A stretch of 64,000 nt of DNA from Kangiella shandongensis. Lineage in GTDB: Bacteria; Pseudomonadota; Gammaproteobacteria; Enterobacterales; Kangiellaceae. The number at the start of each line of letters is the position of its first letter. Position 1 is the stretch's first letter. The DNA lies in the NCBI RefSeq assembly GCF_020005365.1, contig NZ_JACNML010000001.1, positions 62,001-126,000 on the forward strand, given 5' to 3'. Below, one piece after another: positions 43,147 to 52,455 of this stretch. The position numbers were made by a program, and so were the translations under genes. Below the pieces are notes generated by a model. The model searched no databases, was not told the DNA's origin, and saw nothing but the letters and a program-made list of their open reading frames with translations.

Positions 43147-43860
43147 TCAAAGAAGCCAGCTAACGTCAGTATTGCATTGAATTGGCCGCGTTTTCTCGCT
43201 ATCACGGAAAACTAAACCAGGCTTGTTACCAATCAATGTTAACTGGTTCTCCACCAACTTTAGAGCTGTTCCCTCTCGCGTACCGACAACATAACGATGT
43301 GGATTAGCACGAACGTATTCAAAAATACGCTCAGCACGAGTTTCGCCGTTATGGTTTGGCGGCTGGTAATCGGTGTAATGAGGGTTGATCTGAAAGTTCA
43401 CCAAAGCCAGTGCTTTAAAACTTCTCGGCTCAACAATTGGCATATCATTAGTAGTACAAATTGTTAATCCAGCTACGTTAGAGCCCGCGCTCCAGCCCAT
43501 ATAAGGCATGCCTTCATCAACCCGTTTCCGGATCGCGTCGACGAGCTCATTATCGTAGAGCTCTTTCAACAGGTGGAATGTATTACCGCCACCGATTGCA
43601 ATGGCCTCTGCATCTTCCACTGCCTTAACCGGATCATCAAAGCGATGAATCGAAATGACCTTTTTGCCAATGGTCTGGAAAGGCTTATTCACCTTGTCTT
43701 CATAGGCATCATACCCCATAGCGAAGCCGGCATACGGGATAAACAACACTTCTTTAATCTTGCTATCTAAAAAGTCATCAATCATCGGCAGGGCATGCTC
43801 TAAATACTCGGTTTGCCCTTCACGCGATGAACTCAGTAGTAATAGTTTTTTATCAGACAT
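43147..43860 (-). CDS. pepE: Dipeptidase E (alpha-aspartyl dipeptidase)
   Basis: 237 aa, S51 family. The nucleophile Ser lies in MGWSAGSNVAGLTICTTNDMPI, with AIGGGNTFHLLKELYDNEL before it and FQINPHYTDY, whose His is the expected triad member. It cleaves dipeptides with N-terminal aspartate in the cytosol. The length matches Salmonella PepE (229 aa). It starts 15 bp after the miaE stop. Confidence 0.93.
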   Translation of the reverse strand: MSDKKLLLLSSSREGQTEYLEHALPMIDDFLDSKIKEVLFIPYAGFAMGYDAYEDKVNKPFQTIGKKVISIHRFDDPVKAVEDAEAIAIGGGNTFHLLKELYDNELVDAIRKRVDEGMPYMGWSAGSNVAGLTICTTNDMPIVEPRSFKALALVNFQINPHYTDYQPPNHNGETRAERIFEYVRANPHRYVVGTREGTALKLVENQLTLIGNKPGLVFRDSEKTRPIQCNTDVSWLL

Positions 43861-43875
43861 AAATAACCTTCTTGT

Positions 43876-44511
43876 TTATACGGGAACGCCCGAATGAAAA
43901 CGGAACAGAGGGTCCGGAGACTCGATCAGCTCCTGCTCTTTCTGTAAAAAGAAATCAAGTCGCTCATCAATGTCACTGCCCGCATACTGCTTGGCCAAAT
44001 CGATATAGTCCATAAAGTGGCGCGACTCTGACTTTAATAAAAAGCGATAATACTTGGCTAGCTCGGGATGTGAATCTTTAAGGTAAGGTACTAACGCATG
44101 AAAACGCTCACAGGAGCGGGCCTCAATAATGCCTCCAATAATTAGGCCGTCAATAAATCGTTGTGGTTCGTCTTTGGCAACATACTGATGTAAACTCGCT
44201 GCGTAACGCGATGGTTTAATTGCCCGATATTTGATGCCCTGTTGCTCGATAAATTCCAGCACCTGCTCAAAATGCAGAACCTCTTCTCGAATGAGCTGCG
44301 ATAATTTCTTAAGCAAATCAAGTCGCTCCGGGTAACGGAACATCAACTTTACGGCAGTGGCAGCCGCTTTTTTCTCACAATGCGCATGATCGATCAGCAG
44401 AGTTTCCAACTCTTCTACCGCATGATCCAACCAGGCTTTTGGAGTTCCACAATACAGGAATTGTTGAATGGGACTAATATCAACGGACTTCTCCGCTACT
44501 TTTTCGGCCAT
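43876..44511 (-). CDS. miaE: tRNA-(ms2io6A)-hydroxylase MiaE
   Basis: 211 aa, ferritin-like di-iron enzyme. The opening FLYCGTPKAWLDHAVEELETLLIDHAHCEKKAA, the EEVLHFEQVLEF helix and IEARSCERFH carry the Glu and EXXH ligands of the two irons. It hydroxylates the isopentenyl side chain of ms2i6A37 in tRNAs that read UNN codons, using O2. Lies between tgpA and pepE on the same strand. Confidence 0.93.
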   Translation of the reverse strand: MAEKVAEKSVDISPIQQFLYCGTPKAWLDHAVEELETLLIDHAHCEKKAAATAVKLMFRYPERLDLLKKLSQLIREEVLHFEQVLEFIEQQGIKYRAIKPSRYAASLHQYVAKDEPQRFIDGLIIGGIIEARSCERFHALVPYLKDSHPELAKYYRFLLKSESRHFMDYIDLAKQYAGSDIDERLDFFLQKEQELIESPDPLFRFHSGVPV

Positions 44512-44578
44512 GCTTTGATTCAGTCGTTAGCGATAAAGCCGGCCATTATACTCCTTAGAGCCTATATTGTCAGTTACA

Positions 44579-46543
44579 CTACACTTGCGCTACCTGCCGC
44601 TTAAGTCGCTGTAACAAATCCTTAGAGTCAGACTTATTTCGATAACGCAGGCTTGTATAGGTTTTTATGGCAGGCGCCACTCGTGCATATAGCTTTGGTG
44701 AAGTGCGGCGAGTTATTTTCAGCAACTCTTTAGGCCCCGTCGATGGCTCACAGGGAACCCCTTTCTTTTTCAACCGAGTCAGCAACTTAATATACTGCTT
44801 TGCCACGGGGTCCAGTTTTTGCGTCGCTCGCAGCACCCAATAGCCAAAGATTAGACCGGCTAATAAGACAGTAACCAATAAACCGTATCCGAGATAGCGA
44901 TACTGATTTTTTTCGATACCCAGCTGACGCAACCAACCAAATTGCATATCTTTACTATACCCCATCACCGTATCACTCCAGAAATTTTGGATGGCATCCC
45001 AGCGCAAAGCAAGGTCCTGCAAAAAGCCTTGCGGTGGTTCAAACATGGCATCACCCCCAAACTCTTCAAGCCAGCCATCACGCGAGCTGGTTTGTCCCCG
45101 CAAGTCCTCCTCGACCCGCGACGGGTGGATCGCTGCGGTCGGATCAACTCGGCGCCAACCTTCACCATCTAACCAGACTTCAGTCCAGGCATGAGCATCC
45201 GACTGGCGTATAATGAAATAGTCGCCGTAAGGGTTGTATTCTCCCCCCTGATAACCCGCAACCACACGAGCCGGAATTCCGGCGGCGCGCATGATATAAA
45301 CAAAGGCACCGGCGTAATGCTCACAGAACCCTTCCTGAGTCTGGAACCAGAAGCCGTCAATGGTATCCTCCTCGATAACCTGCGGCGTTAATGTATAGTG
45401 GTATTGATTTTGATGGATGTAGGACAATATCCAACTGACAAATTGCTCATCGCTGCCATGTTCTCTCCGCCGCTCTTCGGCCCACTCTTTGGTTCTCTCA
45501 TTGGAGTCATCGGGAATCTGTAAATAGATACTCCGCTGATGCTGGCTTAACCCCTGCTGGGAAAAATCAATATTATAAGCCTGAGCCGAATAGGTCAGGC
45601 GTTGGGTCACTCGGCGACGTTTCAGCCAGGTGTTATCGCTGAACAAGTAAGCCCCATCAGGAGCCTCCGCTAACTGTTCCAGGCCGAAAATCCAGTTACG
45701 GTTATTCGGCTCCATTTGTACACGGTACTGGTAAGTGGCTTCACGAGGCAACCCCAACTCACCACGTAGCGGACTGTGTTCTTCTTTATGCCAGGTAAAG
45801 CCATCAAAACGCGCCAAAACCAGACCGCGCCAGTACATTTCACTGTTACTCGGCACCTTGTCCGCAAAGTCGACCCGGAAGGCGATATCATCAAAGGTAT
45901 GTAGCGCACCGATACTACCCGGTGCCATGGTATCATCAATACCAGAACCCGCCTGACTGTCATTCGGCATGGACCACAGCGGCGTCGAGCTGCGCGGAAA
46001 TAAGAAGAATAGAATGACCATAATGGGGATGGCCTGGACTAAGGTGATTGCAGAAGCTTTCCCTATCTTCTTTGTTCCTTTAATCCCCTGCGGGCTGTTT
46101 AATACCATTAAGCCAATCAGGATCAGAAGCATGGTGATTAGCAGGTAAACGCCCATCCAAATCGCTTCGCTGTAAAAAAACGCCGTCACCACGATAAAGA
46201 AGGAAATAAAAAGTACCAGCGAAGCATCACGGTAACTTTTTGCTTCTAACAGTTTAAAGCCATACATCAGGCTGATAAGGCCAATGCCTGCGTCTCTGCC
46301 GTTTAAGGTTTTAAACTGGAGGAAAACGCCGCCCACACATAGTAAAACGATCACCAGCAGTATCCACTTAGGGGCCTGTAGCTGATGGTGATTTAAATAC
46401 CACTTGGTAAGCAACAGTCCTATGGTTGTTGCTGTGATCCAGGACGGCAAATGAAACCACAATGGCAATAAAACCACAGCCTGTATTGCCAGCAACAAAG
46501 GAACAACTCCAGGGCGAGAAATTGGTAACTGCTTTACATTCAT
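44579..46543 (-). CDS. tgpA: TgpA-type membrane transglutaminase (DUF3488-transglutaminase-DUF4129)
   Basis: 654 aa. About six N-terminal membrane helices (residues 12-185, DUF3488) are followed by a periplasmic transglutaminase-like domain with the triad Cys407 (GFCEHYAGAF), His451 (DAHAWTEVW) and Asp467 (WRRVDPTAA), one more membrane helix near 560, and a cytoplasmic DUF4129-like tail. P. aeruginosa TgpA has this architecture and is essential there. It is the third gene of MoxR-DUF58-TgpA; the DUF58 stop lies 9 bp upstream. Confidence 0.93.
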   Translation of the reverse strand: MNVKQLPISRPGVVPLLLAIQAVVLLPLWFHLPSWITATTIGLLLTKWYLNHHQLQAPKWILLVIVLLCVGGVFLQFKTLNGRDAGIGLISLMYGFKLLEAKSYRDASLVLFISFFIVVTAFFYSEAIWMGVYLLITMLLILIGLMVLNSPQGIKGTKKIGKASAITLVQAIPIMVILFFLFPRSSTPLWSMPNDSQAGSGIDDTMAPGSIGALHTFDDIAFRVDFADKVPSNSEMYWRGLVLARFDGFTWHKEEHSPLRGELGLPREATYQYRVQMEPNNRNWIFGLEQLAEAPDGAYLFSDNTWLKRRRVTQRLTYSAQAYNIDFSQQGLSQHQRSIYLQIPDDSNERTKEWAEERRREHGSDEQFVSWILSYIHQNQYHYTLTPQVIEEDTIDGFWFQTQEGFCEHYAGAFVYIMRAAGIPARVVAGYQGGEYNPYGDYFIIRQSDAHAWTEVWLDGEGWRRVDPTAAIHPSRVEEDLRGQTSSRDGWLEEFGGDAMFEPPQGFLQDLALRWDAIQNFWSDTVMGYSKDMQFGWLRQLGIEKNQYRYLGYGLLVTVLLAGLIFGYWVLRATQKLDPVAKQYIKLLTRLKKKGVPCEPSTGPKELLKITRRTSPKLYARVAPAIKTYTSLRYRNKSDSKDLLQRLKRQVAQV

Positions 46544-46552
46544 AACCCGCTC

Positions 46553-47494
46553 CTACATTAACGCTAGTGCTTCAAGACAACGATGCATATGCTCCATACC
46601 CTGCCCCTTATCGATCGTTACGTGCGGCAGACGTAATGCATAAACTTGCTGGCTTTCTTCGGCTTGCAGCACAGCATCGGTTAAATACGAAATGGCGAGC
46701 TCTCTATCGTAATGAGCCACACTCTCCCAGCTTAAGCTGTATTGCTCACCAACATGATCTTCAAACTCTTTGCTTAATAAGCCGCGCTCCCTGGCATAGG
46801 CTTTCCACATAACTTGTTTGACCGAGTCCCCTGGCTGATAGTCTCTCACGCTGTGAAAATCTTCACTGCCCTCTTCAACGTGATGCCCCTCTTCGATACC
46901 TTCTTTACTGGCGATTAAAGGCTCAGGACACGGTATCGGTTTTGGGTATACCAGTAGCTGATAAGGCGAACGCACCCATGACCAGGCTTCAAAAATACCG
47001 AAAGGAAAGATGGTGGTGCAAACCATCCGCGGAACCTTCATCCAGCCTCTCTTTGCCGTTACAAGCCTGAGTTCGGTAGAGGCTTGAGAGAGTTCATCAA
47101 TATCAACATAGTGCACAGATTTTTTACTGAACCCAATGCCAATTCCTGTTCTCATACTTTGTGAGGCGTTCACTAACTGTAACGGCATCACAGCCTCGTC
47201 CCCGGCAAAAGCTGCAGCCAGTTTATGACATCGAACTTCGATTCCCTTGAGGTTGCGGAAGGTATAGAAGACCGACAGCAAACCAATCGCCAGCACAATA
47301 AAACCGGTCATAAAACCCATATTATTTTGGTAATTGGTCGAAGCCACAAGGATCAGAACCAAAATCAACAACATCAGCCAGCCACAACGTGTCGGCAGAA
47401 TATAAATATTGTTCTGCTTTAACACCGTTTGGATCTGCCGTGGTGTGCGCTTATCAATCCACAGGCTGACCTTATCCCTTATGGCACTTATCAT
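46553..47494 (-). CDS. DUF58-domain membrane protein (first MoxR system)
   Basis: 313 aa. Two adjacent membrane helices (about residues 35-80) precede a beta-rich region and the DUF58 motif DFHSVRDYQPGDSVKQVMWKAYARERGLLSKEFE, a VWA-like fold found beside MoxR ATPases. The start overlaps the moxR stop by 1 bp (TAATG). It probably bridges the MoxR ATPase to membrane clients together with TgpA. Confidence 0.9.
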   Translation of the reverse strand: MISAIRDKVSLWIDKRTPRQIQTVLKQNNIYILPTRCGWLMLLILVLILVASTNYQNNMGFMTGFIVLAIGLLSVFYTFRNLKGIEVRCHKLAAAFAGDEAVMPLQLVNASQSMRTGIGIGFSKKSVHYVDIDELSQASTELRLVTAKRGWMKVPRMVCTTIFPFGIFEAWSWVRSPYQLLVYPKPIPCPEPLIASKEGIEEGHHVEEGSEDFHSVRDYQPGDSVKQVMWKAYARERGLLSKEFEDHVGEQYSLSWESVAHYDRELAISYLTDAVLQAEESQQVYALRLPHVTIDKGQGMEHMHRCLEALALM

Positions 47495-48411
47495 TAGGCT
47501 GGTACAGGAGTCGTTTTCATTAGCTCTTCTATCAACTCCAGCGTTGAAGAAGAGGATGTTTTTACCAGCTGTAGCCTATGACGTGCGGACGCGACGAACA
47601 CCTGCTGAATATCATCAGGCAGTACATAATCACGTCCATCGACAAAGGCCCAGGCCTTGGCGGCACTGATAATTGATAAGCCAGCTCTTGGTGATAAACC
47701 ATGAGCAAAATCAGGACTACGGCGGGTGGCCTGAATCAACTCCATAACATACTGCAACAAATGTTCTGTTACAGTCACCTTATCCACTTTACGCTGTAGC
47801 TCCAACAAGGTATCTAAATCCAACATCGGCTCAAGCTTAACCATTCTGGTTCGGCCCGACTCTCCCTTCAGTAACACTTTTTCAAGTTCTGGATCCGGGT
47901 AGCCTAAATTAATCTTAAACAAAAACCGATCCAGCTGTGACTCAGGCAGAGGGTAAGTCCCTATCTGATGGGTTGGGTTCTGTGTCGCTATGACAAAGAA
48001 AGGGGTGGGCAATGGATAAGTCTGCCCTTCCACTGTCACCTGCTTCTCTTCCATCGCCTCCAGCAAAGCACTCTGAGCTTTCGGTGTGGCACGATTAATC
48101 TCATCGGCTAATACCAGCTGGGAAAAAACGGGGCCGGGATGGAACTCAAAAGCCGACTTTTCTCTATCAAAAATATTAGCCCCCACAATATCTGCTGGCA
48201 ATATATCACTCGTGAACTGAATACGCTGAAAGTCCAAACCAAAAACTTTTGCCATAGCCTGCCCCAAGGTCGTCTTCCCCATGCCGGGCAAATCTTCGAT
48301 CAATAAATGTCCCCGAGCCAATAGACAAACAACGGTCAATTTAACTTGGAGCGGTTTACCAAGAACAACTTTATTTAACTGTTCCAGTACAGGCAAAATT
48401 GATGAATTCAT
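47494..48411 (-). CDS. MoxR-family AAA+ ATPase (first system)
   Basis: 305 aa. Walker A is DLPGMGKTTL (about residues 42-50), Walker B LVLADEINR, sensor 1 VIATQNP, and the MoxR-specific YPLPESQLDRFLF, followed by the C-terminal lid with GLSPRAGLSIISAAKAWA. MoxR ATPases act as chaperones for assembly of metalloenzymes or envelope complexes. It is the first gene of MoxR-DUF58-TgpA and diverges from the small OM barrel gene. Confidence 0.93.
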   Translation of the reverse strand: MNSSILPVLEQLNKVVLGKPLQVKLTVVCLLARGHLLIEDLPGMGKTTLGQAMAKVFGLDFQRIQFTSDILPADIVGANIFDREKSAFEFHPGPVFSQLVLADEINRATPKAQSALLEAMEEKQVTVEGQTYPLPTPFFVIATQNPTHQIGTYPLPESQLDRFLFKINLGYPDPELEKVLLKGESGRTRMVKLEPMLDLDTLLELQRKVDKVTVTEHLLQYVMELIQATRRSPDFAHGLSPRAGLSIISAAKAWAFVDGRDYVLPDDIQQVFVASARHRLQLVKTSSSSTLELIEELMKTTPVPA

Positions 48412-48540
48412 ACAGTTCCTTGGGTTTGTGAAAAGATTATCATTAATCGTTCAATTCTGAACTTTGATTCAGGGAAAATTCAGTTTACTAAAACCATAAT
48501 GTACTTGCATTATTTAACAAGAATATTTGAGGAGACGACA

Positions 48541-49077
48541 ATGTCTTTTAAAAAACTATTTATCGCAACATCTATCGCACTATCTTCAAGCTTAGCGATG
48601 GCCAACGGCGTAAGCTATGATTATGTTCAGGGTAGCGTCCAGGACTATGACAACTTTGACGGAGTAGAATTTGACGGTTCTATGTCTTTCAATCAAAACT
48701 GGTACGGTAGAGCCGAAGTATTAAAAGGCGAAACTGACCACTTTGACCGTGACTCCGATCGCTATCGTATCAATGCAGGTTTCCATACACCAATTAACAA
48801 CTCTGTTGATTTTGTTGCTGAAGCAGGTTATGAAAACATTGATCAGGACCTTGATGTAGATGACTCAGGTTTCAATGCACTAGCCGGTTTCCGAGGCATG
48901 GCAAGCCAAAACATCGAGCTAGGCGGTTACGCCCAATACTCTGACGTCCTGGAGTCAACCGACGTGACTGTAGAAGGTCGTTATCACTTCAACAACAAGT
49001 TCTCTGTGGGCGTTGAGATTGGCCATGACGATGAGCTTGAAGATCATATCGGTGCAAATTTCCGTTACAACTTCTAA
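48541..49077 (+). CDS. Small outer-membrane beta-barrel protein (first of two tandem)
   Basis: 178 aa from ATG at 48541, chosen for the Shine-Dalgarno GAGGAGACGACA right before it and the signal peptide (LFIATSIALSSSLAMA-NG). Alternating strands, about eight, and the C-terminal FRYNF give an OmpA/OmpW-size 8-stranded barrel. Acidic loops (DYDNFDG, DQDLDVDDSG, GHDDELEDH) may bind cations. Function unknown. Its C-terminal GANFRYNF resembles that of the next gene (SGFDFRYNL), suggesting a tandem duplication. A strong terminator follows. Confidence 0.75.
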   Translation: MSFKKLFIATSIALSSSLAMANGVSYDYVQGSVQDYDNFDGVEFDGSMSFNQNWYGRAEVLKGETDHFDRDSDRYRINAGFHTPINNSVDFVAEAGYENIDQDLDVDDSGFNALAGFRGMASQNIELGGYAQYSDVLESTDVTVEGRYHFNNKFSVGVEIGHDDELEDHIGANFRYNF

Positions 49078-49091
49078 AAGTTAGTTACGAG

Positions 49092-49119
49092 AAGGCCGCA
49101 TTCCGCGGCCTTTTCTTTG
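49092..49119 (+). terminator. Terminator after first small barrel gene
   Basis: AAGGCCGC (49092-49099) and GCGGCCTT (49105-49112) form an 8-bp stem with a short loop followed by TTCTTTGTTT. Confidence 0.85.
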
Positions 49120-49185
49120 TTTCTCAACCTTCAGCTTTGTAGTACACTAAGCGCAATTTTTAAGCAATTTAGTAGCTCGAGAACC

Positions 49186-49812
49186 ATGAAAAAAACTTTA
49201 ATACTAACCGCTCTAACTCTGGCTCCAATACTATCGGTTCAGGCCAACGATAAGCTGAGTTACGAGTATATTGATTTTGGCTATACTCATAGCGAAGGTG
49301 AATTGACGAGTGACAAAGCTGGCTACAAACTCAGTCTCTCCCAAAGCCTTTCCGATAGCTGGTATTTAAAAGCAGGACTTCAATCCCAGTCCGCCGATGT
49401 CTGGCCAGACGGCAGTACTGCCGATGTAACTGCTCAGGAGTACTCTTTTGCCATTGGCTTTCATGTACCAACCAGCCGTACTCATGACTTCTTCATGGAC
49501 GTTGGCTATATTAAGTTTGACGGCACGGATATTATTCCACAATCGACTTACGGTAATGATGATGAAGGTTTAATGACTAATCTCGGTCTTCGAGGCCGCC
49601 TCTCTACCAGCTGGGAGTATTCGGTTTTTGCCGGATATAAAGACTATGATTACTCAACCTACGTGAATGAAGCGTTGCATGAAGATTCCAATTCGGCCGT
49701 TTATGGTTTCGAAGGCCGTTATTATCTATCACAAAACTGGTCATTTGGGGTTAATGTTTCGGAACAGATAACAGGTTTAACTTCAGGCTTCGATTTTCGC
49801 TACAACCTATAA
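49186..49812 (+). CDS. Small outer-membrane beta-barrel protein (second of two tandem)
   Basis: 208 aa from ATG at 49186 (MKKTLILTALTLAPILSVQA-ND, a typical signal peptide); upstream in-frame codons from 49117 run into the previous terminator and are not used. Strands alternate across the chain (WYLKAGLQSQSADVW, EYSFAIGFHVP, HDFFMDVGYIKF, WEYSVFAGYKDYDYS), ending in DFRYNL. About eight to ten strands; distant paralogue of the preceding gene by order, length and C-terminal sequence. Function unknown. Confidence 0.72.
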   Translation: MKKTLILTALTLAPILSVQANDKLSYEYIDFGYTHSEGELTSDKAGYKLSLSQSLSDSWYLKAGLQSQSADVWPDGSTADVTAQEYSFAIGFHVPTSRTHDFFMDVGYIKFDGTDIIPQSTYGNDDEGLMTNLGLRGRLSTSWEYSVFAGYKDYDYSTYVNEALHEDSNSAVYGFEGRYYLSQNWSFGVNVSEQITGLTSGFDFRYNL

Positions 49813-49927
49813 CACATAAGGGCTTAGATGCAGCATAAGGGAGCCGTATGTAACCTGACGTAACATGGGCAAAAATACTTTTATTCCCTCAAAACTCTGC
49901 TTTTGCAAACCATTTCACACAAATCGG

Positions 49928-49962
49928 AGGTTCTGTGAGACCTAGAACACAGAACCTTTTCT
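49928..49962 (+). terminator. Terminator-like hairpin in 49.8-50.0 kb gap
   Basis: AGGTTCTGTG (49928-49937) pairs perfectly with CACAGAACCT (49948-49957), followed by TTTTCTATTT. It lies 115 bp past the second barrel gene: either a distant terminator or the end of a small RNA encoded in the gap. Confidence 0.65.
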
Positions 49963-50022
49963 ATTTATTGTTAAAATTTCGGACAGTCTTGGTAAACAAA
50001 TGCGGAAAGGAAAGGTATCACC

Positions 50023-50181
50023 ATGAAATACGTGCTTGCTGCAATCGCTGGGATAGTAGGCATCAAATTTGCGATGAGCGAACCTGTTATCCTAGAAAAT
50101 GTTCTTCAGAATAAAGAACTACTAGGGGCTCTGGTATTAACGTTACTCGCGAAACCTTTGCTTAAGAGAATATTTGAGTAG
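50023..50181 (+). CDS. 52-aa small membrane-like protein
   Basis: 52 codons starting MKYVLAAIAGIVGIKF and ending LAKPLLKRIFE, TAG stop. A purine-rich GGAAAGGAAAGG sits 7 nt before ATG, a good ribosome-binding site, and a terminator follows 25 bp after the stop, so the unit looks complete. Two short hydrophobic helices (residues about 3-18 and 33-46) flank a polar turn (EPVILENVLQNKE). No known family recognised. Confidence 0.6.
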   Translation: MKYVLAAIAGIVGIKFAMSEPVILENVLQNKELLGALVLTLLAKPLLKRIFE

Positions 50182-50206
50182 TTATAATCCTCCCTATAGA
50201 ATTTCT

Positions 50207-50234
50207 AAGGTGGCTTTAGGCCACCTTTTATTTT
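50207..50234 (+). terminator. Terminator after 52-aa ORF
   Basis: AAGGTGGC (50207-50214) and GCCACCTT (50220-50227) with a 5-nt loop, followed by TTATTTT. Confidence 0.75.
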
Positions 50235-50256
50235 GCCTGAACAAAAGTGCGATAAT

Positions 50257-50286
50257 AAAAAAGCCCGGTTAAATCCGGGCTTTTTT
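50257..50286. terminator. Bidirectional terminator beyond fadJ
   Basis: AAAAAAGCCCGG and CCGGGCTTTTTT surround a TTAAAT loop, 16 bp beyond the fadJ stop. Confidence 0.88.
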
Positions 50287-50301
50287 ATTGATTACTCTTC
50301 T

Positions 50302-52455
50302 CTACGAATGGAAATTTTCACCGTTTTCTTTCATCGTTAACAGAATCTCAGCAGGAGCAAACCTATCGCCATGCTGCTTCTGATAGTACTGCAAACGCTC
50401 CACCACTGTTTCTATTCCTAACGAATCCATATAGCGGAGTGGTCCACCATGAAACGGTGGGAAGCCAATACCGAAGATAGCACCAATATCGCCATCTCGT
50501 GCGCTACGGATAATTCCTTCATCTAAACAACGAGCCGCTTCGTTGGCCATCAGCAACAAACCACGCTCTGATATTTCCTTAGCATCAACATGCTTATCAG
50601 GGCTGACACCCAATACAGAGTAGACACTTTCGTCAACCTCTTTGCCTTTCGACTTGCCGTCGTATTGGTAGAAGCCACGTTTGTTCTTCTTACCTTTTCG
50701 GTCATCTTCTTTCAGTTTTTCAAATGCTTTTGGCGTCGCCATACGCTCACCAAATGCATCCTGCAAGATCGGTGCCACTTTAGTCGCAACGTCGATACCA
50801 ACCTCATCTAATAAAGTGATGGGCCCTACAGGGAAACCGGCTTTAACCATGGCCTTATCCAGTTTTTCGATAGCAACGCCTTCGCTTAATAGGATTCCAG
50901 CTTCATTAATATAGGGCGCTAAAATGCGATTCACATAGAAGCCTGCACCGTCATTGACCACAATCGGTGTCTTGCCCTGCGTTTTCGCCAGTTCAACACA
51001 GGTCGTAATCACCCAGTCCGCAGTTTTATCCGTGGCGATAATTTCGACCAGCGGCATTTTTTCCACCGGCGAGAAATAGTGCAGACCTACCACCTGTTCC
51101 GGACGCTTGGCTGCCTCGGCAATGGTGGTGATCGGAATCGATGATGTATTAGTTGCAAAGATCGTCTTCTCAGAACAGTTCTGCTCCACCTCTTCAACCA
51201 TCTGATGCTTGAGTTTAATATCCTCAAACACGGCTTCAATCACCATATCGACATGCTTGAAGCCACTGTAGTCGGTTGTCCCGGTTAAATAAGACATGGT
51301 GTGGCGGGCAGTAGATGGACTGATAATCCGTTTTTTCATTTTCTTGGCAATCAATGTCCAGGAATAATTCAAAGCACCATTAACACCTTCCGTCCGAACA
51401 TCTTTGATTCGCACCTGTTTTTTTGCCTTATCGACCGAGACGTAAGCGATCCCGGAGCCCATTAAGCCGCCTCCCAGGACACCAACCTTATTGATAGCAA
51501 TAGCTTCGGCGTCAGAGTCAATGCCATTGTCCTTTTTCAAATCAGTGGTAGCAAAGAAAACACTGATTAACGCTTTTGCCTCACGCGATACAACCAGCTG
51601 TCCAAAGTTTCTCGCTTCAATGGCCAAGCCGGCGGTCATACCTTGAGCCATCCCCTTCTCTACACACTCAATAATCTTCTTCGGTGCTGGATAATTACCC
51701 TTGGTCTTCTTCTGAACCGTCTTTCGAGCCTGATCAAAAATAATATTGCGACCCAGTGGGTTGGTTTCCAACAACAGCTTTTGTATTCCTTTTACTGAAA
51801 AATAACTGCTGACGGGCGTTTTCTTTTCTTTACCTTTCCTTAGGTCATTAACGCACTTCCTGGCAGCTTTCATCAGGTTCGCCTGTGGCACGACTTCATC
51901 CACTAATCCCAGCTTCCTGGCCTGTTTGGGGAATAACTGTTTCCCCGTCAACATCATATCCAGTGAAGGCGCAATGCCGACTAATCGTGGTAGACGCTGA
52001 GTTCCACCACCACCCGGTAGCACACCAAGTTGCACTTCTGGCAACCCCAGTTTGGTCTTAGGGCTATCCGTAATGACGCGTCCGCTACAAGCCAATGCCA
52101 ATTCCAGACCACCACCAAGGCAAGCCCCGTGAATAGCCGCAACCACAGGTTTGTTCAGTTGCTCCAGTGCGTTAAAAAAACGATGTCCTGAAGATGATAA
52201 CTGCTCAGCGTCTTCGGCAGTATCAACTTTACCAAACATGGTGATATCGGCACCGGCGATAAAGCTGCCCTCTTTGCCGCTTTTAATGATCAACCCCTTA
52301 ATCGAGCTATCCGTTTTGATTTGTTCAATCACAGGTTGTAGCTCTTCGATGAACTCCATCTTCAAGACGTTTTGCGACTCGCCCGGCAAATCTATCGAAA
52401 TTACAGCAATGCCATCGTCCTGTTGTTCAAACGTAAAGAATGTATTATCCGACAT
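50302..52455 (-). CDS. fadJ: Fatty acid oxidation complex subunit alpha FadJ (enoyl-CoA hydratase / 3-hydroxyacyl-CoA dehydrogenase)
   Basis: 717 aa, like E. coli FadJ (714). The N-terminal crotonase domain has the oxyanion-hole motif FIAGADITMF and GGGLELALACSGRV with catalytic Glu in LPEVQLGVLPGGGGTQRLPRL. The NAD-binding domain starts near residue 325 (VGVLGGGLMGSGIAYVS), and the 3HCDH C-terminal domain has GLHYFSPVEKMPLVE (catalytic His) and FPPFHGGPLRYMD. It carries out steps two and three of beta-oxidation. Start overlaps the fadI stop (TAATG); the pairing with fadI and gene order indicate FadIJ rather than FadBA. Confidence 0.93.
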   Translation of the reverse strand: MSDNTFFTFEQQDDGIAVISIDLPGESQNVLKMEFIEELQPVIEQIKTDSSIKGLIIKSGKEGSFIAGADITMFGKVDTAEDAEQLSSSGHRFFNALEQLNKPVVAAIHGACLGGGLELALACSGRVITDSPKTKLGLPEVQLGVLPGGGGTQRLPRLVGIAPSLDMMLTGKQLFPKQARKLGLVDEVVPQANLMKAARKCVNDLRKGKEKKTPVSSYFSVKGIQKLLLETNPLGRNIIFDQARKTVQKKTKGNYPAPKKIIECVEKGMAQGMTAGLAIEARNFGQLVVSREAKALISVFFATTDLKKDNGIDSDAEAIAINKVGVLGGGLMGSGIAYVSVDKAKKQVRIKDVRTEGVNGALNYSWTLIAKKMKKRIISPSTARHTMSYLTGTTDYSGFKHVDMVIEAVFEDIKLKHQMVEEVEQNCSEKTIFATNTSSIPITTIAEAAKRPEQVVGLHYFSPVEKMPLVEIIATDKTADWVITTCVELAKTQGKTPIVVNDGAGFYVNRILAPYINEAGILLSEGVAIEKLDKAMVKAGFPVGPITLLDEVGIDVATKVAPILQDAFGERMATPKAFEKLKEDDRKGKKNKRGFYQYDGKSKGKEVDESVYSVLGVSPDKHVDAKEISERGLLLMANEAARCLDEGIIRSARDGDIGAIFGIGFPPFHGGPLRYMDSLGIETVVERLQYYQKQHGDRFAPAEILLTMKENGENFHS

